In this document: piece by piece, positions 53,341-61,273 of the stretch
How positions within the stretch are numbered: the stretch's first letter is position 1
Layout of the letters: every line of letters starts with the position of its first letter
Source of the DNA: Dictyobacter formicarum
Lineage (GTDB): Bacteria > Chloroflexota > Ktedonobacteria > Ktedonobacterales > Ktedonobacteraceae
Assembly (NCBI RefSeq): GCF_016587435.1
Contig: NZ_BNJJ01000010.1
Span: forward strand, 124,001 to 188,000
Direction of reading: 5' to 3'
DNA length: 64,000 nucleotides
Made by a program: the position numbers and the translations under genes
The notes under the pieces: model-generated
What the model was told of the DNA's origin: nothing
What the model saw: the letters and a program-made list of their open reading frames with translations, nothing else
Databases searched by the model: none

Positions 53341-53406
53341 TTGTTTACCAATTGTTTACCAATTTATCCAATATGCTTGCTATGGTAATTACTTACCATG
53401 TATAAT
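53341..53406. promoter_or_regulatory. Divergent promoter/operator of the arabinofuranosidase and its regulator
   Basis: On the plus strand TTGCTA (53377-53382) and TATAAT (53401-53406) form a promoter with 18-base spacing. Between them lies the perfect palindrome ATGGTAA-TTAC-TTACCAT (53382-53399). Two direct repeats TTGTTTACCAA (53341-53351 and 53354-53364) lie next to the GH51 start. The TTACCA half-site is common to both. One repressor can therefore close both divergent genes. Confidence 0.75.
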
Positions 53407-53412
53407 TGAGGC

Positions 53413-54432
53413 ATGTCAAGACATATGGAAGAGAAATTCAGCGCATTACGGGAACTTGTCGGCCGCATGGCGGGGCAGCGTCTGCCTGGCGAGCGCGAGC
53501 TGGCCGAGCAACTCCAGGTTTCGCGACCAACATTGCGCGCCTGGCTGGATATTCTGGAGCAAGAGGGCAGCGTCCAACGGCGCCAGGGTAGCGGCACCTA
53601 TGCGGTCAATGTGCAGGCGGGACCAGCGTTGCGCTCAATCTCATTGCTGATCGACGCCAGCCTCAAGCTGGGCGACGACCCTTTCATCTCACTGCTGGTG
53701 GACCAGTTGCTGGCCAGCATCCAGGCCGAGCACATGCAGTGCAGCATTGAGCGCATCAGTAGCAGCGGTCAAGCTCCGCTGCGCCTGCGAGACGGAGCAA
53801 TCCTGATCGGGCAGGCCGGGCAGGCGCTTATCCAACGCATCAGCGCGCCTGGAATTCCTATAGTCTGCATGCTGTTGACCAGCGAAGTAACGTCCCATGC
53901 GCGCGTCAGCATCTTGCAAACCGCCGACCGCGAAGCCGGGGCGGAGTCCGCCGCGTCTCTGCTGCGCGCTGGTTGCCAGCAACTACTCTTCATTGGTAAG
54001 CAGGAGGTCAGCGCCTCGTGGGAACGCTGGCAGGGAGCGCAGCAGGCCGCACAGCAAGCCGGTAGCGAGATCGCTTTCCGCAGCTGCTCGCTCAACTATC
54101 AGGCAGGCTTGCAGATGGGTCGCGAACTGGCGGAGACGCAGACCAGTGCCCGGAGAGGGATCATCGTCACCAACGACTGGCTGGCTCTGGGTGTGCGCAC
54201 CGGCCTGCTGGGTAAAGGCATTCCTTTAGAGCAGAGCCCGCTGGTCAGCTTTGATGGCCTGCCCATGACCGAAGATCCCGCCCTGGGCATTGCCTCCCTG
54301 CAAATTCCTATAGCTACAATGGCCGAGGACGCCATCAAAGAGTTGCAGCGCCTCGCCCGGCACCGTCTGCCAGCGGGCCGCGCCGTGCGCTATCCTCTCT
54401 CCTGGCGCCCAGAGCAAGGCCCAATACTTTAA
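53413..54432 (+). CDS. AraR-like GntR/LacI-type repressor
   Basis: 339 residues. N-terminal GntR winged helix: LPGERELAEQLQVSRPTLRA, LDILEQEGSVQRRQGSGTYA. Residues 75-335 are a LacI-type periplasmic-binding-like domain (PALRSISLLIDASLKL, GIIVTNDWLALGVRTGLL, VSFDGLPMTEDPALGIASLQ). Combining GntR-type DNA binding with a LacI ligand domain is the AraR layout of Bacillus. The ATG begins 6 bases after the -10 box and no ribosome site precedes it, so the mRNA is probably leaderless. It is divergent from the GH51 gene. Inducer: probably arabinose. Confidence 0.88.
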   Translation: MSRHMEEKFSALRELVGRMAGQRLPGERELAEQLQVSRPTLRAWLDILEQEGSVQRRQGSGTYAVNVQAGPALRSISLLIDASLKLGDDPFISLLVDQLLASIQAEHMQCSIERISSSGQAPLRLRDGAILIGQAGQALIQRISAPGIPIVCMLLTSEVTSHARVSILQTADREAGAESAASLLRAGCQQLLFIGKQEVSASWERWQGAQQAAQQAGSEIAFRSCSLNYQAGLQMGRELAETQTSARRGIIVTNDWLALGVRTGLLGKGIPLEQSPLVSFDGLPMTEDPALGIASLQIPIATMAEDAIKELQRLARHRLPAGRAVRYPLSWRPEQGPIL

Positions 54433-54735
54433 ATTGTGGAGCGATTTAGTCCGAGTCTATCGTTATTATTGTTTCTTTTTCAAGCATGAGAGATAAAATC
54501 TCCCGCAAGGAGCAATACATTTCATACATCTGGTTTTTCACCTCGAAGATCGCATCCGGTAGGGAACGTTCCGTGTGAGGAGGGAGAAATCGGACGCAAG
54601 GTCCGAACCTATGGATCTCGTGTTTCTTGTTGCTTACGCTTGCTTCGTTGTTTTTATTTATTATTGCATTTGGTGTAGGGGACAAAGTCTCAGGTCACAG
54701 TCCCCTGAGCTATAAGCTATTGTTAGGAGTCGGGC
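54433..54735. other. Gap with a REP-like hairpin at 54589-54614
   Basis: No gene. ATCGGACGCAAGGTCCGAAC with CTATGG is a family member with a GGAC/GTCC stem. The rest is AT-rich. The end carries TTAGGAG for the next gene. Confidence 0.6.
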
Positions 54736-55596
54736 ATGATGCTATCTGAGTTGCCGGTGTTGGAGGTTCTGCGTGCGCTGGGGGTGAGTGGGACGCCTAC
54801 GGTGAGCGCTTTGCGGGGCGGGTTCGATATGGCGATGTGGAGGGTGGAGCATGAGGGTCAGACGTATGCGTTGCGGGTGTTTCGGAGCGGGGCGCATGAG
54901 GATTGTGAGCACGAGCGGATAGTGATGGAGGCTGCCCATGCGGCGGGTCTGCCGGTGCCCGAGGTGCATAGGGCAGGTATCTGGCAGGATCGACCAGCAT
55001 TGCTGATTAGCTGGCTGTCCGGACGCACGCTGGAGGACGAGTTACGTGCGCGACCCTGGCGGCTGTGGTCGCTGGGCATCGCGTTTGGCCGCACGCAAGC
55101 CGCCATCAACGCGGTGCCAGCTCCCGCTCTGCATCGCCAGCAGTCGGAGGCATGGCTTGCCTGGCATGGCGCAGACGAACCGGTCCTGCAAGATCGTCTG
55201 CGTCAGCTATCCTCTGGCAGGCAGGCATTGTTGCACCTGGACTATCATCTGCGCAACGTCCTGACCGACGGCAAGCAGATTACTGGAATTGTCGATTGGA
55301 CGAACGCGCGCGCCGGTGATCCACGGGCCGATGCCGCGCGCACCATCTCTATCCTGCGCGTCGATCCCCTGGTGCGCAAACCTCTGATTCAGTGGCTGGC
55401 CCTGAGCATCTTCGCCCTGGCCTGGCGCATCGGCTATCAGCGCGCAGGCGGAAGTTTACATGAGATGGCCGCCTTCTATGCCTGGGCCGGAACTATCATG
55501 CAGCATGACCTGGCGCCGCGCTACAAGCAGCAGCCACACGAACTTGCCCCCGCGCGCCGCTGGACCAACAAATGGAAGGCGCGTGCTGGCTGCTAG
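54736..55596 (+). CDS. Aminoglycoside phosphotransferase-family protein
   Basis: 286 residues; ATGATG start after TTAGGAG. APH fold: N-lobe GGFDMAMWRVEHEGQTYALR, catalytic loop LLHLDYHLRNVL, in which LHLDYHLRN replaces HGDxxxxN but keeps H-x-D-x4-N, and metal segment IVDWTNARAGDPRADAARTI. The third unrelated APH-fold gene of the window. No neighbour hints at a substrate. The residues for catalysis are complete. Confidence 0.85.
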   Translation: MMLSELPVLEVLRALGVSGTPTVSALRGGFDMAMWRVEHEGQTYALRVFRSGAHEDCEHERIVMEAAHAAGLPVPEVHRAGIWQDRPALLISWLSGRTLEDELRARPWRLWSLGIAFGRTQAAINAVPAPALHRQQSEAWLAWHGADEPVLQDRLRQLSSGRQALLHLDYHLRNVLTDGKQITGIVDWTNARAGDPRADAARTISILRVDPLVRKPLIQWLALSIFALAWRIGYQRAGGSLHEMAAFYAWAGTIMQHDLAPRYKQQPHELAPARRWTNKWKARAGC

Positions 55597-55806
55597 CACT
55601 TATTCATTTGCCAATAATATGTATTCACCCTGGAAAAGAGCAAGATGGAAGAAGTTTTGCTCCGCTTCTGCATGTTATGCTATCTGTAGCGTTTCGGTTT
55701 GTCCATTATAAGGAGTATGAATGGACAACACGCTGGTAGCGAAGCGATGCGTAGACGCTACAAATAATCTATTGGCGGATCGAGCATACGCAAAGGAGTG
55801 CTCTTG

Positions 55807-56220
55807 ATGGAAAATGCGCAGCAAAAGATTACCACATTTTTGATGTTCGATGGTAAGGCTGAAGAGGCCATGAATTATTATGTTGCTACCTTTGACCAGG
55901 CTGAAATACTGAGTATCCGGCGCTATGGAGCCAACGAAGGGGGCGCTGAGGGGAGCGTGCTGCACGCTACATTTTCACTCTATGGGCAGGTGTTTATGTG
56001 TATCGATAGTAGCACGAAGCACGAATTTACCTTTACTCCAGCCATCTCATTGTATGTCACGTGTACAACTGATGATGAAATCGAGCGCTACTTCGAGAAG
56101 TTATCGCAAGGGGGGCAGGTGCTTATGCCGCTGGGCGAATATCCAGGTATCGGCAAGTTTGCCTGGCTTGCCGATAAATATGGCGTTTCATGGCAATTGA
56201 ACCTGCAGAAAAACGCGTAA
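55807..56220 (+). CDS. VOC-superfamily protein (PhnB/3-demethylubiquinone-like)
   Basis: 137 residues; ATG after CAAAGGAG. ITTFLMFDGKAEEAMNYYVA is the PhnB-type beginning (TFLMFDGKAEEAMNFYxxxF), then EGSVLHATFSLYGQVFMCID and PAISLYVTCTTDDEIERYFE. The last strand is FAWLADKYGVSWQLNL. The fold is two betaalphabetabetabeta units, mostly without the metal triad in this group. The stop overlaps a potential ATG of the SMP-30 gene, so the two are co-transcribed. Confidence 0.88.
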   Translation: MENAQQKITTFLMFDGKAEEAMNYYVATFDQAEILSIRRYGANEGGAEGSVLHATFSLYGQVFMCIDSSTKHEFTFTPAISLYVTCTTDDEIERYFEKLSQGGQVLMPLGEYPGIGKFAWLADKYGVSWQLNLQKNA

Positions 56221-56237
56221 TGAAAGGGAACTTCAAC

Positions 56238-57065
56238 ATGTCTGAGGTGCAAACCCTGTTGAGTGGGCTCGCGTTTGGTGAGTCGCCGCGCTGGCACGAG
56301 GGCCGTCTGTGGTTTTCCCACTGGGGTACGAATGAGGTTGTTGCCGTTGATCTGGAAGGCAAGAGCGAGGTAGTCGTGCGCGTGCCGACCACGCTTCCTT
56401 TTTGCATCGATTGGCTGCCCGATGGGCGCCTGCTCGTGGTCTCGGGACGCGAGGGACTTCTTTTGCGCCGGGAGCCCGATGGGGAACTGGTGACCCATGC
56501 TACCCTCTCGAGCCTTGCCTCCATCTGGAACGAGATCGTCGTGGATGGGCGCGGCAACATCTACGTCAACGGTGGCGCCTTTGACGCTCCCGGAGTCATC
56601 GCACTGGTTACACCCGATGGGACGGTGCGCCAGGTGGCCGATGGCCTCGCGTTTCCAAATGGTATGGTCGTGATGCCCGATAACAGGACACTGATCGTTG
56701 CTGAGTCCTACGCCACCAGGCTGACAGCTTTCGATATCGACGCGGATGGTCGCCTGTCGAATCGACGCGTATGGGCCGACCTCCAGGGCCTTGCTCCGGA
56801 TGGCATCTGTCTCGATGTTGAAGGGGCTGTCTGGTATGCGTCTGTTCCTGGTAAGTGTTGTGCGCGCGTGAGAGAAGGTGGAGAGGTAGTACAGACGATC
56901 CAACTCGATCGTGGCTGTTTCGCCTGCATGCTCGGCGGGGGAGATAGGCAAGCGCTGTTTATGGTGGCCGCCGAGTGGCATGGTTTTGAACACATGATGG
57001 ACCAGGCACACACGGGCCAGGTACTCATCACCCATGCGCCCGCGCCAGGAGCTGGTTGGCCATAG
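56238..57065 (+). CDS. SMP-30/gluconolactonase-family protein
   Basis: 275 residues; ATG after AAAGGGAA (spacing 8). Six-bladed propeller motifs: LAFGESPRWHEGRLWFSHWG (metal Glu in GESPRW), NEIVVDGRGNIYVNGG (Asn), GLAFPNGMVVMPDNRTLIVA and APDGICLDVEGAVWYAS (Asp). SMP-30 enzymes bind Ca2+/Zn2+ and hydrolyse gluconolactone or similar sugar lactones. It forms one unit with the VOC gene upstream. The tandem array at 57066 begins directly at its stop codon. Confidence 0.9.
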   Translation: MSEVQTLLSGLAFGESPRWHEGRLWFSHWGTNEVVAVDLEGKSEVVVRVPTTLPFCIDWLPDGRLLVVSGREGLLLRREPDGELVTHATLSSLASIWNEIVVDGRGNIYVNGGAFDAPGVIALVTPDGTVRQVADGLAFPNGMVVMPDNRTLIVAESYATRLTAFDIDADGRLSNRRVWADLQGLAPDGICLDVEGAVWYASVPGKCCARVREGGEVVQTIQLDRGCFACMLGGGDRQALFMVAAEWHGFEHMMDQAHTGQVLITHAPAPGAGWP

Positions 57066-57262
57066 GGGGAAATTGGGCGCAAGGCCCGAAGCTACGGGGG
57101 AAGGTGTTCGTGCGTGAAAAGGGAAATTGGGCGTATGGCTCGAACCTACGAGGGAAGGTGTTCGTGCGTGAAAAGGGAAATTGGGCGCATGGCTCGAACC
57201 TACGAGGGAAGGTGTTCATGCGTGAAAAGGGAAATCGGGCGCAAGGCCCGAACCTATGGGAG
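57066..57262. repeat. Tandem array, period 54 bp, with REP hairpin in each unit
   Basis: AATTGGGCG-type starts lie at 57072, 57126, 57180 and 57234: exactly 54 bp. Each unit is GGGCGCAAGGCCCGAA (or the GTATGGCTCGAA variant), CTACGAGGGAAGGTG and TTCGTGCGTGAAAAG. The fourth is cut after the hairpin and CCTATGG. As 54 is a multiple of 3, open frames of 18-residue periods appear on both strands; these are not genes. Confidence 0.85.
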
Positions 57263-57284
57263 GTTGCGCCGACTTTTTCTATTC

Positions 57285-58355
57285 TCATCTATTTTGCGAC
57301 GTCAGCACTATGGATTCCGTCTCAAGCGTATTTGCGTGGGATTGGGTGAGAAAGCGCTGGATGATCGGGATGATGGTTCGGGCGCGGATGAAGAAGGAGG
57401 CATGGTTGCCTTTGCTGAGCGCGACCAGCGTGACGCGAGAGATGGAGCGTGCCATCAGTCGGGCATCCTCGAAGGGCACATCTTCATCGTCGGTGCCGTG
57501 GACGATCAGCGTGGGGACCTTGATTTGTGTGAGTGGATATTGCTCGATGGCCGCGAAGTAGTGCTGATCGTTAAGATAGCCAGCCTCGCGCAGATGGTAG
57601 ATGGTGCCCGAGCAGAGCATGCCCGCCATGACGTGTCCCATTGGCAGGAGGCGGATAAAGGGGAGGATGCAGTAGAGGAAGAGGTCGGAGACCAGCAGGT
57701 GTTCGACCCGCTGCAGCAGATAGCGTTTCCATGCGGGCAGCAGTAGCAGGCTCTCGGCGGGACAATAGCGTTGCACGATGGCGCCGATCATCACCAGGCT
57801 GCGGCAGCGCTCAGGATGGCGCAGGGCAAACTGGATCGCGGAAGGTCCACCGCCTGAGAAACCGATCACGCTGGCCTGCTCAATCCCTAGCTCATCGAGC
57901 AGGGCCGCATACATATCAGCCTGCTGCTCTGGTGAGGCGCCAGAGCTCTGTGGAGTACCCAGGTAACCGGGTCGCGAAGGCGAAATCATCATGCACTGTT
58001 CCGGATCGAAAAATTGTGCAAAGGCGAGTCCCTGGTCGTAGCCCCCGGGCGTCCCATGGGCATAGATTACCGGCACCCCCTGACCACTGACCTGGTACTC
58101 GACGGGTCCCGCACTGGTCGCTGCTACCAGGCCACTGGTGCGAATACGCCGCAACTCCTGTAAGCGCCACGAGCGATACGACTGTCGCGCCCCGACCAGG
58201 GAGGTCGTCAATAATGTAAGTAGACCGGCAAGCAAGAAAGTACTGATGCCAGCCTTAAAAGTCCACTGTACTTTTGGGACCCACGTTTGCGGCCCGGCGG
58301 CTACAGACAAGACCGGCGAGACGACAACCAGAGAAAAAAGGCGCCTGATTAACAT
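57285..58355 (-). CDS. Membrane-anchored alpha/beta hydrolase
   Basis: 356 residues; the ATG at 58353-58355 follows GGAAGG with 7-base spacing (an extension to 58379 lacks a site). An N-terminal hydrophobic segment (LFSLVVVSPVLSVAAG) and a second helix (ISTFLLAGLLTLLTTSLVGA) form an anchor or signal. The hydrolase domain has VPVIYAHGTPGGYDQ, VIGFSGGGPSAIQFAL (Ser), IVHGTDDEDVPF (Asp) and LSKGNHASFFI (His). The gene is convergent with the array and divergent from the MarR gene. Substrate unknown. Confidence 0.85.
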   Translation of the reverse strand: MLIRRLFSLVVVSPVLSVAAGPQTWVPKVQWTFKAGISTFLLAGLLTLLTTSLVGARQSYRSWRLQELRRIRTSGLVAATSAGPVEYQVSGQGVPVIYAHGTPGGYDQGLAFAQFFDPEQCMMISPSRPGYLGTPQSSGASPEQQADMYAALLDELGIEQASVIGFSGGGPSAIQFALRHPERCRSLVMIGAIVQRYCPAESLLLLPAWKRYLLQRVEHLLVSDLFLYCILPFIRLLPMGHVMAGMLCSGTIYHLREAGYLNDQHYFAAIEQYPLTQIKVPTLIVHGTDDEDVPFEDARLMARSISRVTLVALSKGNHASFFIRARTIIPIIQRFLTQSHANTLETESIVLTSQNR

Positions 58356-58545
58356 AACCATTCCTTCCAGGTTTTGCACTACATGAATCTCTCGTGCATG
58401 CTATAAAAAGCTATTGCTCACCGCGACCTATCCACCCGGAACAAGAAAACTGTAACAGAGTCTTCCCGCACTGGCAACAAAACAGCCCATGTATAGCAGA
58501 AGTGGGTCATAGAAGCCAAAAGCGTATACTTATCTTGTTCGGCTT

Positions 58546-58589
58546 TTACCTGGTGTGGTCTTGACGCCAGGTAAGTTTAGTGCTAAACT
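58546..58589 (+). promoter_or_regulatory. Promoter and operator of the MhqR-like gene
   Basis: TTGACG (58561-58566), 17-base spacer, TAAACT (58584-58589). The perfect palindrome AGTTTAG-TG-CTAAACT (58574-58589) covers the -10 box. Just upstream TTACCTGG and CCAGGTAA (58546-58553 and 58567-58574) form another inverted repeat. The first palindrome shares its half-sites with the site before the dioxygenase gene. Confidence 0.75.
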
Positions 58590-58619
58590 ATGAGTAGTGA
58601 TGAAAGGAGGCTACGCTAG

Positions 58620-59033
58620 ATGCTTCGATCGGCAGTGTTCGCCTGGCTACGACTTTCGCGTATCTTTCAGAAGGTGGGACGGGCGTCAGATGTGTTTCTG
58701 CGGTCGTGGGGATTGAGTACGGCCCAGTTTGATATTCTGGCCCAGGTGGGGGCGGCCAGAGGAATTACGCAGCAGGAGCTGGCGGATCGCCTGCTGGTCA
58801 CCAAGGGGAACGTTTCGCAGTTGCTGGATCGCATGGAGAAACAGGGACTGCTGACGCGCAGCCAGGAACGGCGCAGCAATATTTTGAGTCTGACCGCAAA
58901 GGGACAGGAGCTCTATGAGCGTGTCGTGCCCGCCCAGGAAGAACTGATAGCGCGCCAGTTTCACGGCCTTACCCCCGACGAAGTGAACGAGCTGTTGTTG
59001 CTCTTGCGTAAGTTGGATCACTCGTTGGATTAA
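58620..59033 (+). CDS. MarR-family regulator, MhqR-like
   Basis: 137 residues, ATG after AAAGGAGG. Winged helix: LSTAQFDILAQVGAARGITQ, ELADRLLVTKGNVSQLLDRM, EKQGLLTRSQERRSNILSLT. Followed by a ring-cleaving dioxygenase gene, as in the mhqR-mhqO/mhqA loci of Bacillus, in which MhqR controls quinone and diamide response. Cys is absent from the sensor positions, so the sensor mechanism must be ligand-based. The shared operator ahead of both genes supports autoregulation plus control of the dioxygenase. Confidence 0.85.
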   Translation: MLRSAVFAWLRLSRIFQKVGRASDVFLRSWGLSTAQFDILAQVGAARGITQQELADRLLVTKGNVSQLLDRMEKQGLLTRSQERRSNILSLTAKGQELYERVVPAQEELIARQFHGLTPDEVNELLLLLRKLDHSLD

Positions 59034-59051
59034 AAGCACTCTTTTTTTTGT

Positions 59052-59081
59052 TTGTAAGTTTAGAAGTAAACTCAATATAGA
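59052..59081 (+). promoter_or_regulatory. Promoter and MarR operator of the dioxygenase gene
   Basis: TTGTAA (59052-59057), 18-base spacer, TATAGA (59076-59081). In the spacer AGTTTA-GAAG-TAAACT (59057-59072) repeats the half-site of the MarR promoter, six bases per arm exact. Confidence 0.7.
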
Positions 59082-59114
59082 GTAGTCAGTCAATTACAGG
59101 TATTCTCAAGGATA

Positions 59115-60098
59115 ATGACTATGCAATTAGGTGGACTCCATCATATCAGCGCCATTACTGGCAACGTTTCGCAGAATATTGCTTTTTATACGCAGGTGTT
59201 GGGTATGCGCCTCGTCAAGAAAACCGTTAACCAGGACGATGTATCGGCCTATCATCTATTCTATGGCGACGAGATCGGGCACGCCGGTACCGAGCTAACC
59301 TTTTTCGATTGGCCGCAGTCCGGCCCGAATCGTCCGGGAGTTGGCACCATTTCGGCCATCATGCTGGGCGTGACCGGGCGCGAGGCGCTAGAGTGGTGGG
59401 TCAAACGTCTCGATGAGTTCGGCGTGTCTCATGACGGCATTCAGGAGCGCGGTGAACAGGCCAAAGCCTACCTGGCCTTCCGTGATCCCGAGGGACAGCG
59501 ACTGGAGTTGGTTGACGACGAGGGTCGCATGGGTGGTAAGCCCTGGGCCAAGAGTCCGGTGCCCACCGAAATGGGCATCCACGGACTGTACGGCGTACGC
59601 TTGATGATCCGCGACCTGGCCCCAACCGCCAGATTACTGACCGAAACCATGGGTTTTCGACCAGCTTATAGCTATCAGTCCGAAGAGCAGAACACCGTCG
59701 CCGTCTTTGAGGTCGGCCCTGGTGGTCCTGGCGCCGAAGTACACCTGGATGTGCGCCCGACCCTGTACCGGGGCAACCCGGGCATCGGTGGTGTCCATCA
59801 CGTCGCTTTCCGCACTCCCAACAACGAAGAGCACGAGCAGTGGCGCGCCCGCATCGCCGAAGTCGTACGCAACGTAACCCCGGTCATCGAGCGCTACTAC
59901 TTCCACGCCATCTACTTCAGGGAGCCCAACGGCGTCCTCTTCGAGGTCTCGACCGACGGACCAGGCTTCACCAGCGATGAAGATCCCGAGCACCTGGGCG
60001 AGTTGCTGGCCCTGCCGCCATTCCTGGAGCCGTATCGCAAAGAGATCGAGGCGAACCTCAAACCGATCCGCCCCGTGACCTTTGAAGCCATCAAATAG
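59115..60098 (+). CDS. Ring-cleaving dioxygenase (VOC), MhqO/MhqA-like
   Basis: 327 residues; the start may be 59115 or the ATG 6 bases later. Two VOC units: GLHHISAITGNVSQNIAFYT with His at 9-10, RDPEGQRLELVDDEGRM with Glu, and GVHHVAFRTPNNEEHEQWRA with the second His and FREPNGVLFEVSTDGPG with Glu. The metal ligands of a type I extradiol-like fold are in place. In Bacillus such enzymes (MhqA, MhqO, CatE) cleave or detoxify quinones and hydroquinones. It sits behind a MarR operator identical in half-site to the upstream MarR gene. Confidence 0.9.
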   Translation: MTMQLGGLHHISAITGNVSQNIAFYTQVLGMRLVKKTVNQDDVSAYHLFYGDEIGHAGTELTFFDWPQSGPNRPGVGTISAIMLGVTGREALEWWVKRLDEFGVSHDGIQERGEQAKAYLAFRDPEGQRLELVDDEGRMGGKPWAKSPVPTEMGIHGLYGVRLMIRDLAPTARLLTETMGFRPAYSYQSEEQNTVAVFEVGPGGPGAEVHLDVRPTLYRGNPGIGGVHHVAFRTPNNEEHEQWRARIAEVVRNVTPVIERYYFHAIYFREPNGVLFEVSTDGPGFTSDEDPEHLGELLALPPFLEPYRKEIEANLKPIRPVTFEAIK

Positions 60099-60107
60099 AG
60101 TTCATAT

Positions 60108-60368
60108 CGTAGGTGCGGGCCTCAGCGCCCGCTTGCCGCCCGCCCATAGGTTCGGGCCTTGCGCCCGATTGGTGGCCCGGTGTTATGATCATGCCCCCGG
60201 CATGCTCGTTCGTCGTTCGGTCGCTTGTGGCGTGACACGGTGCCCAAAAGCGAAGATCGCTTTTGGGCACCGCGTGGTGGAAGATGGTTGACAAGAGAGG
60301 AGCTCCGTCATAGGGATACAGGGCCCCACAAACGGTGGGGCTAATCGGAGGCAAGCTCCGAACCTATA
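60108..60368. repeat. Composite hairpin element, copy 4
   Basis: Starts CGTAGGTGCGGGCCTCAGCG (20 bases identical to copy 3), followed by an inner REP TAGGTTCGGGCCTTGCGCCC. It has one CATGCCCCCGGCATGCTCGT, a CGGTGCCCAAAAGCGA/TCGCTTTTGGGCACCG palindrome (about 60240-60275), CCCCACAAACGGTGGGG and an end in GCTCCGAACCTAT. The gap 60099-60513 is otherwise without a gene. Confidence 0.75.
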
Positions 60369-60513
60369 GGGGGCGTTTGTCATCGAGGAGTGTAAGATGC
60401 TCGATCATTTTTGGGCGTATTTCTCCGCAATAGCTTGACACAGGTCGGCCATACAGGTACAGTGTGAACATATGTATTGATCACGTTTTAGCCGTTTAGA
60501 AGAGAGTGTCGCG

Positions 60514-61224
60514 ATGATCTATCCGCTCTACCTGGAGTCGGGGCCGCAGAAGAAGAAGACTATGGTCCATGTGCTTGACCTGCCTGGTTGTGTTGTGACC
60601 GGCCCGACGACTGCCGACGCTTTGCAGCGTACGCCCTCTATTATCCAGGGTTATCTGCGCCTGCTCCAACGCCATGACATAGCAGTTGATAGCCCTGAAG
60701 ATATCCAGATCGAGGTTGCTCAGCATATCACTGAGGGTTCCTGGCTGGGCAACGGTGATCCAGGTTTGCTGTTTCCATCGGATCTGGAGCCATTGACGGC
60801 CGAGAAGCGCGAGAGATATATCCGATGCGCTGAATGTATCCGTGCGGAGCTGCTAAACGTGGTGAATGGGTTGAGCGATGAGCAATGGACTGAGCAGCCA
60901 GCGAAGGGTCGCAGCATCCGGTCGATTCTGCAGCATATCTTTGGGGCCGAGTATGCGTACATCCGAGGCTATTTTGGCAAGCTGGATGGGGTGAAGGGAC
61001 CGGGGTCGGTGGAGACGATGCAGCGCGCTGAGTTGCTGGACTGGATGGAATATGTGCGTGCGCGTGAGCTGGAGAAGATTCGCACATGGCCAGCGGAGGA
61101 GCAGGCCCGGCAGTCGACACATGGTCAGCAGATCAAGACTGCCAGCAAGGTGATGCGGCGCATGCTGGAACACCAGTGGGAGCATCTGCTAGAGATCAAA
61201 GAACGCGTCGGCGTAGCCATATAA
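60514..61224 (+). CDS. HicB-like domain fused to DinB-like domain
   Basis: 236 residues. Residues 1-60 (IYPLYLESGPQKKKTMVHVL, DLPGCVVTGPTTADALQRTP) have the HicB-type fold of antitoxins, with the DLPGC-x-(T/S)xGxTxxEA pattern. Residues 95-232 are a DinB/YfiT-type four-helix domain with the metal histidines in RSILQHIFGAEYAYIRG (His137 region) and in the final RRMLEHQWEHLLEI. No HicA toxin or other partner is adjacent. DinB proteins are thiol-dependent transferases or hydrolases. I have not seen this pairing described, but it may be common. Confidence 0.78.
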   Translation: MIYPLYLESGPQKKKTMVHVLDLPGCVVTGPTTADALQRTPSIIQGYLRLLQRHDIAVDSPEDIQIEVAQHITEGSWLGNGDPGLLFPSDLEPLTAEKRERYIRCAECIRAELLNVVNGLSDEQWTEQPAKGRSIRSILQHIFGAEYAYIRGYFGKLDGVKGPGSVETMQRAELLDWMEYVRARELEKIRTWPAEEQARQSTHGQQIKTASKVMRRMLEHQWEHLLEIKERVGVAI

Positions 61225-61273
61225 TGTAGCATTGTTTGTAGAGAGATGACAGTTACGGGACAAAGGAGTGACG

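Noticed and set aside
57028..57746. Open frames over the 54-bp array (repeat proteins of 18-residue period, plus strand 57114-57746 and minus strand 57028-57288)
   Set aside because: The periodicity follows the DNA repeat, there is no ribosome site, and the plus-strand frame then runs antisense through the hydrolase gene.
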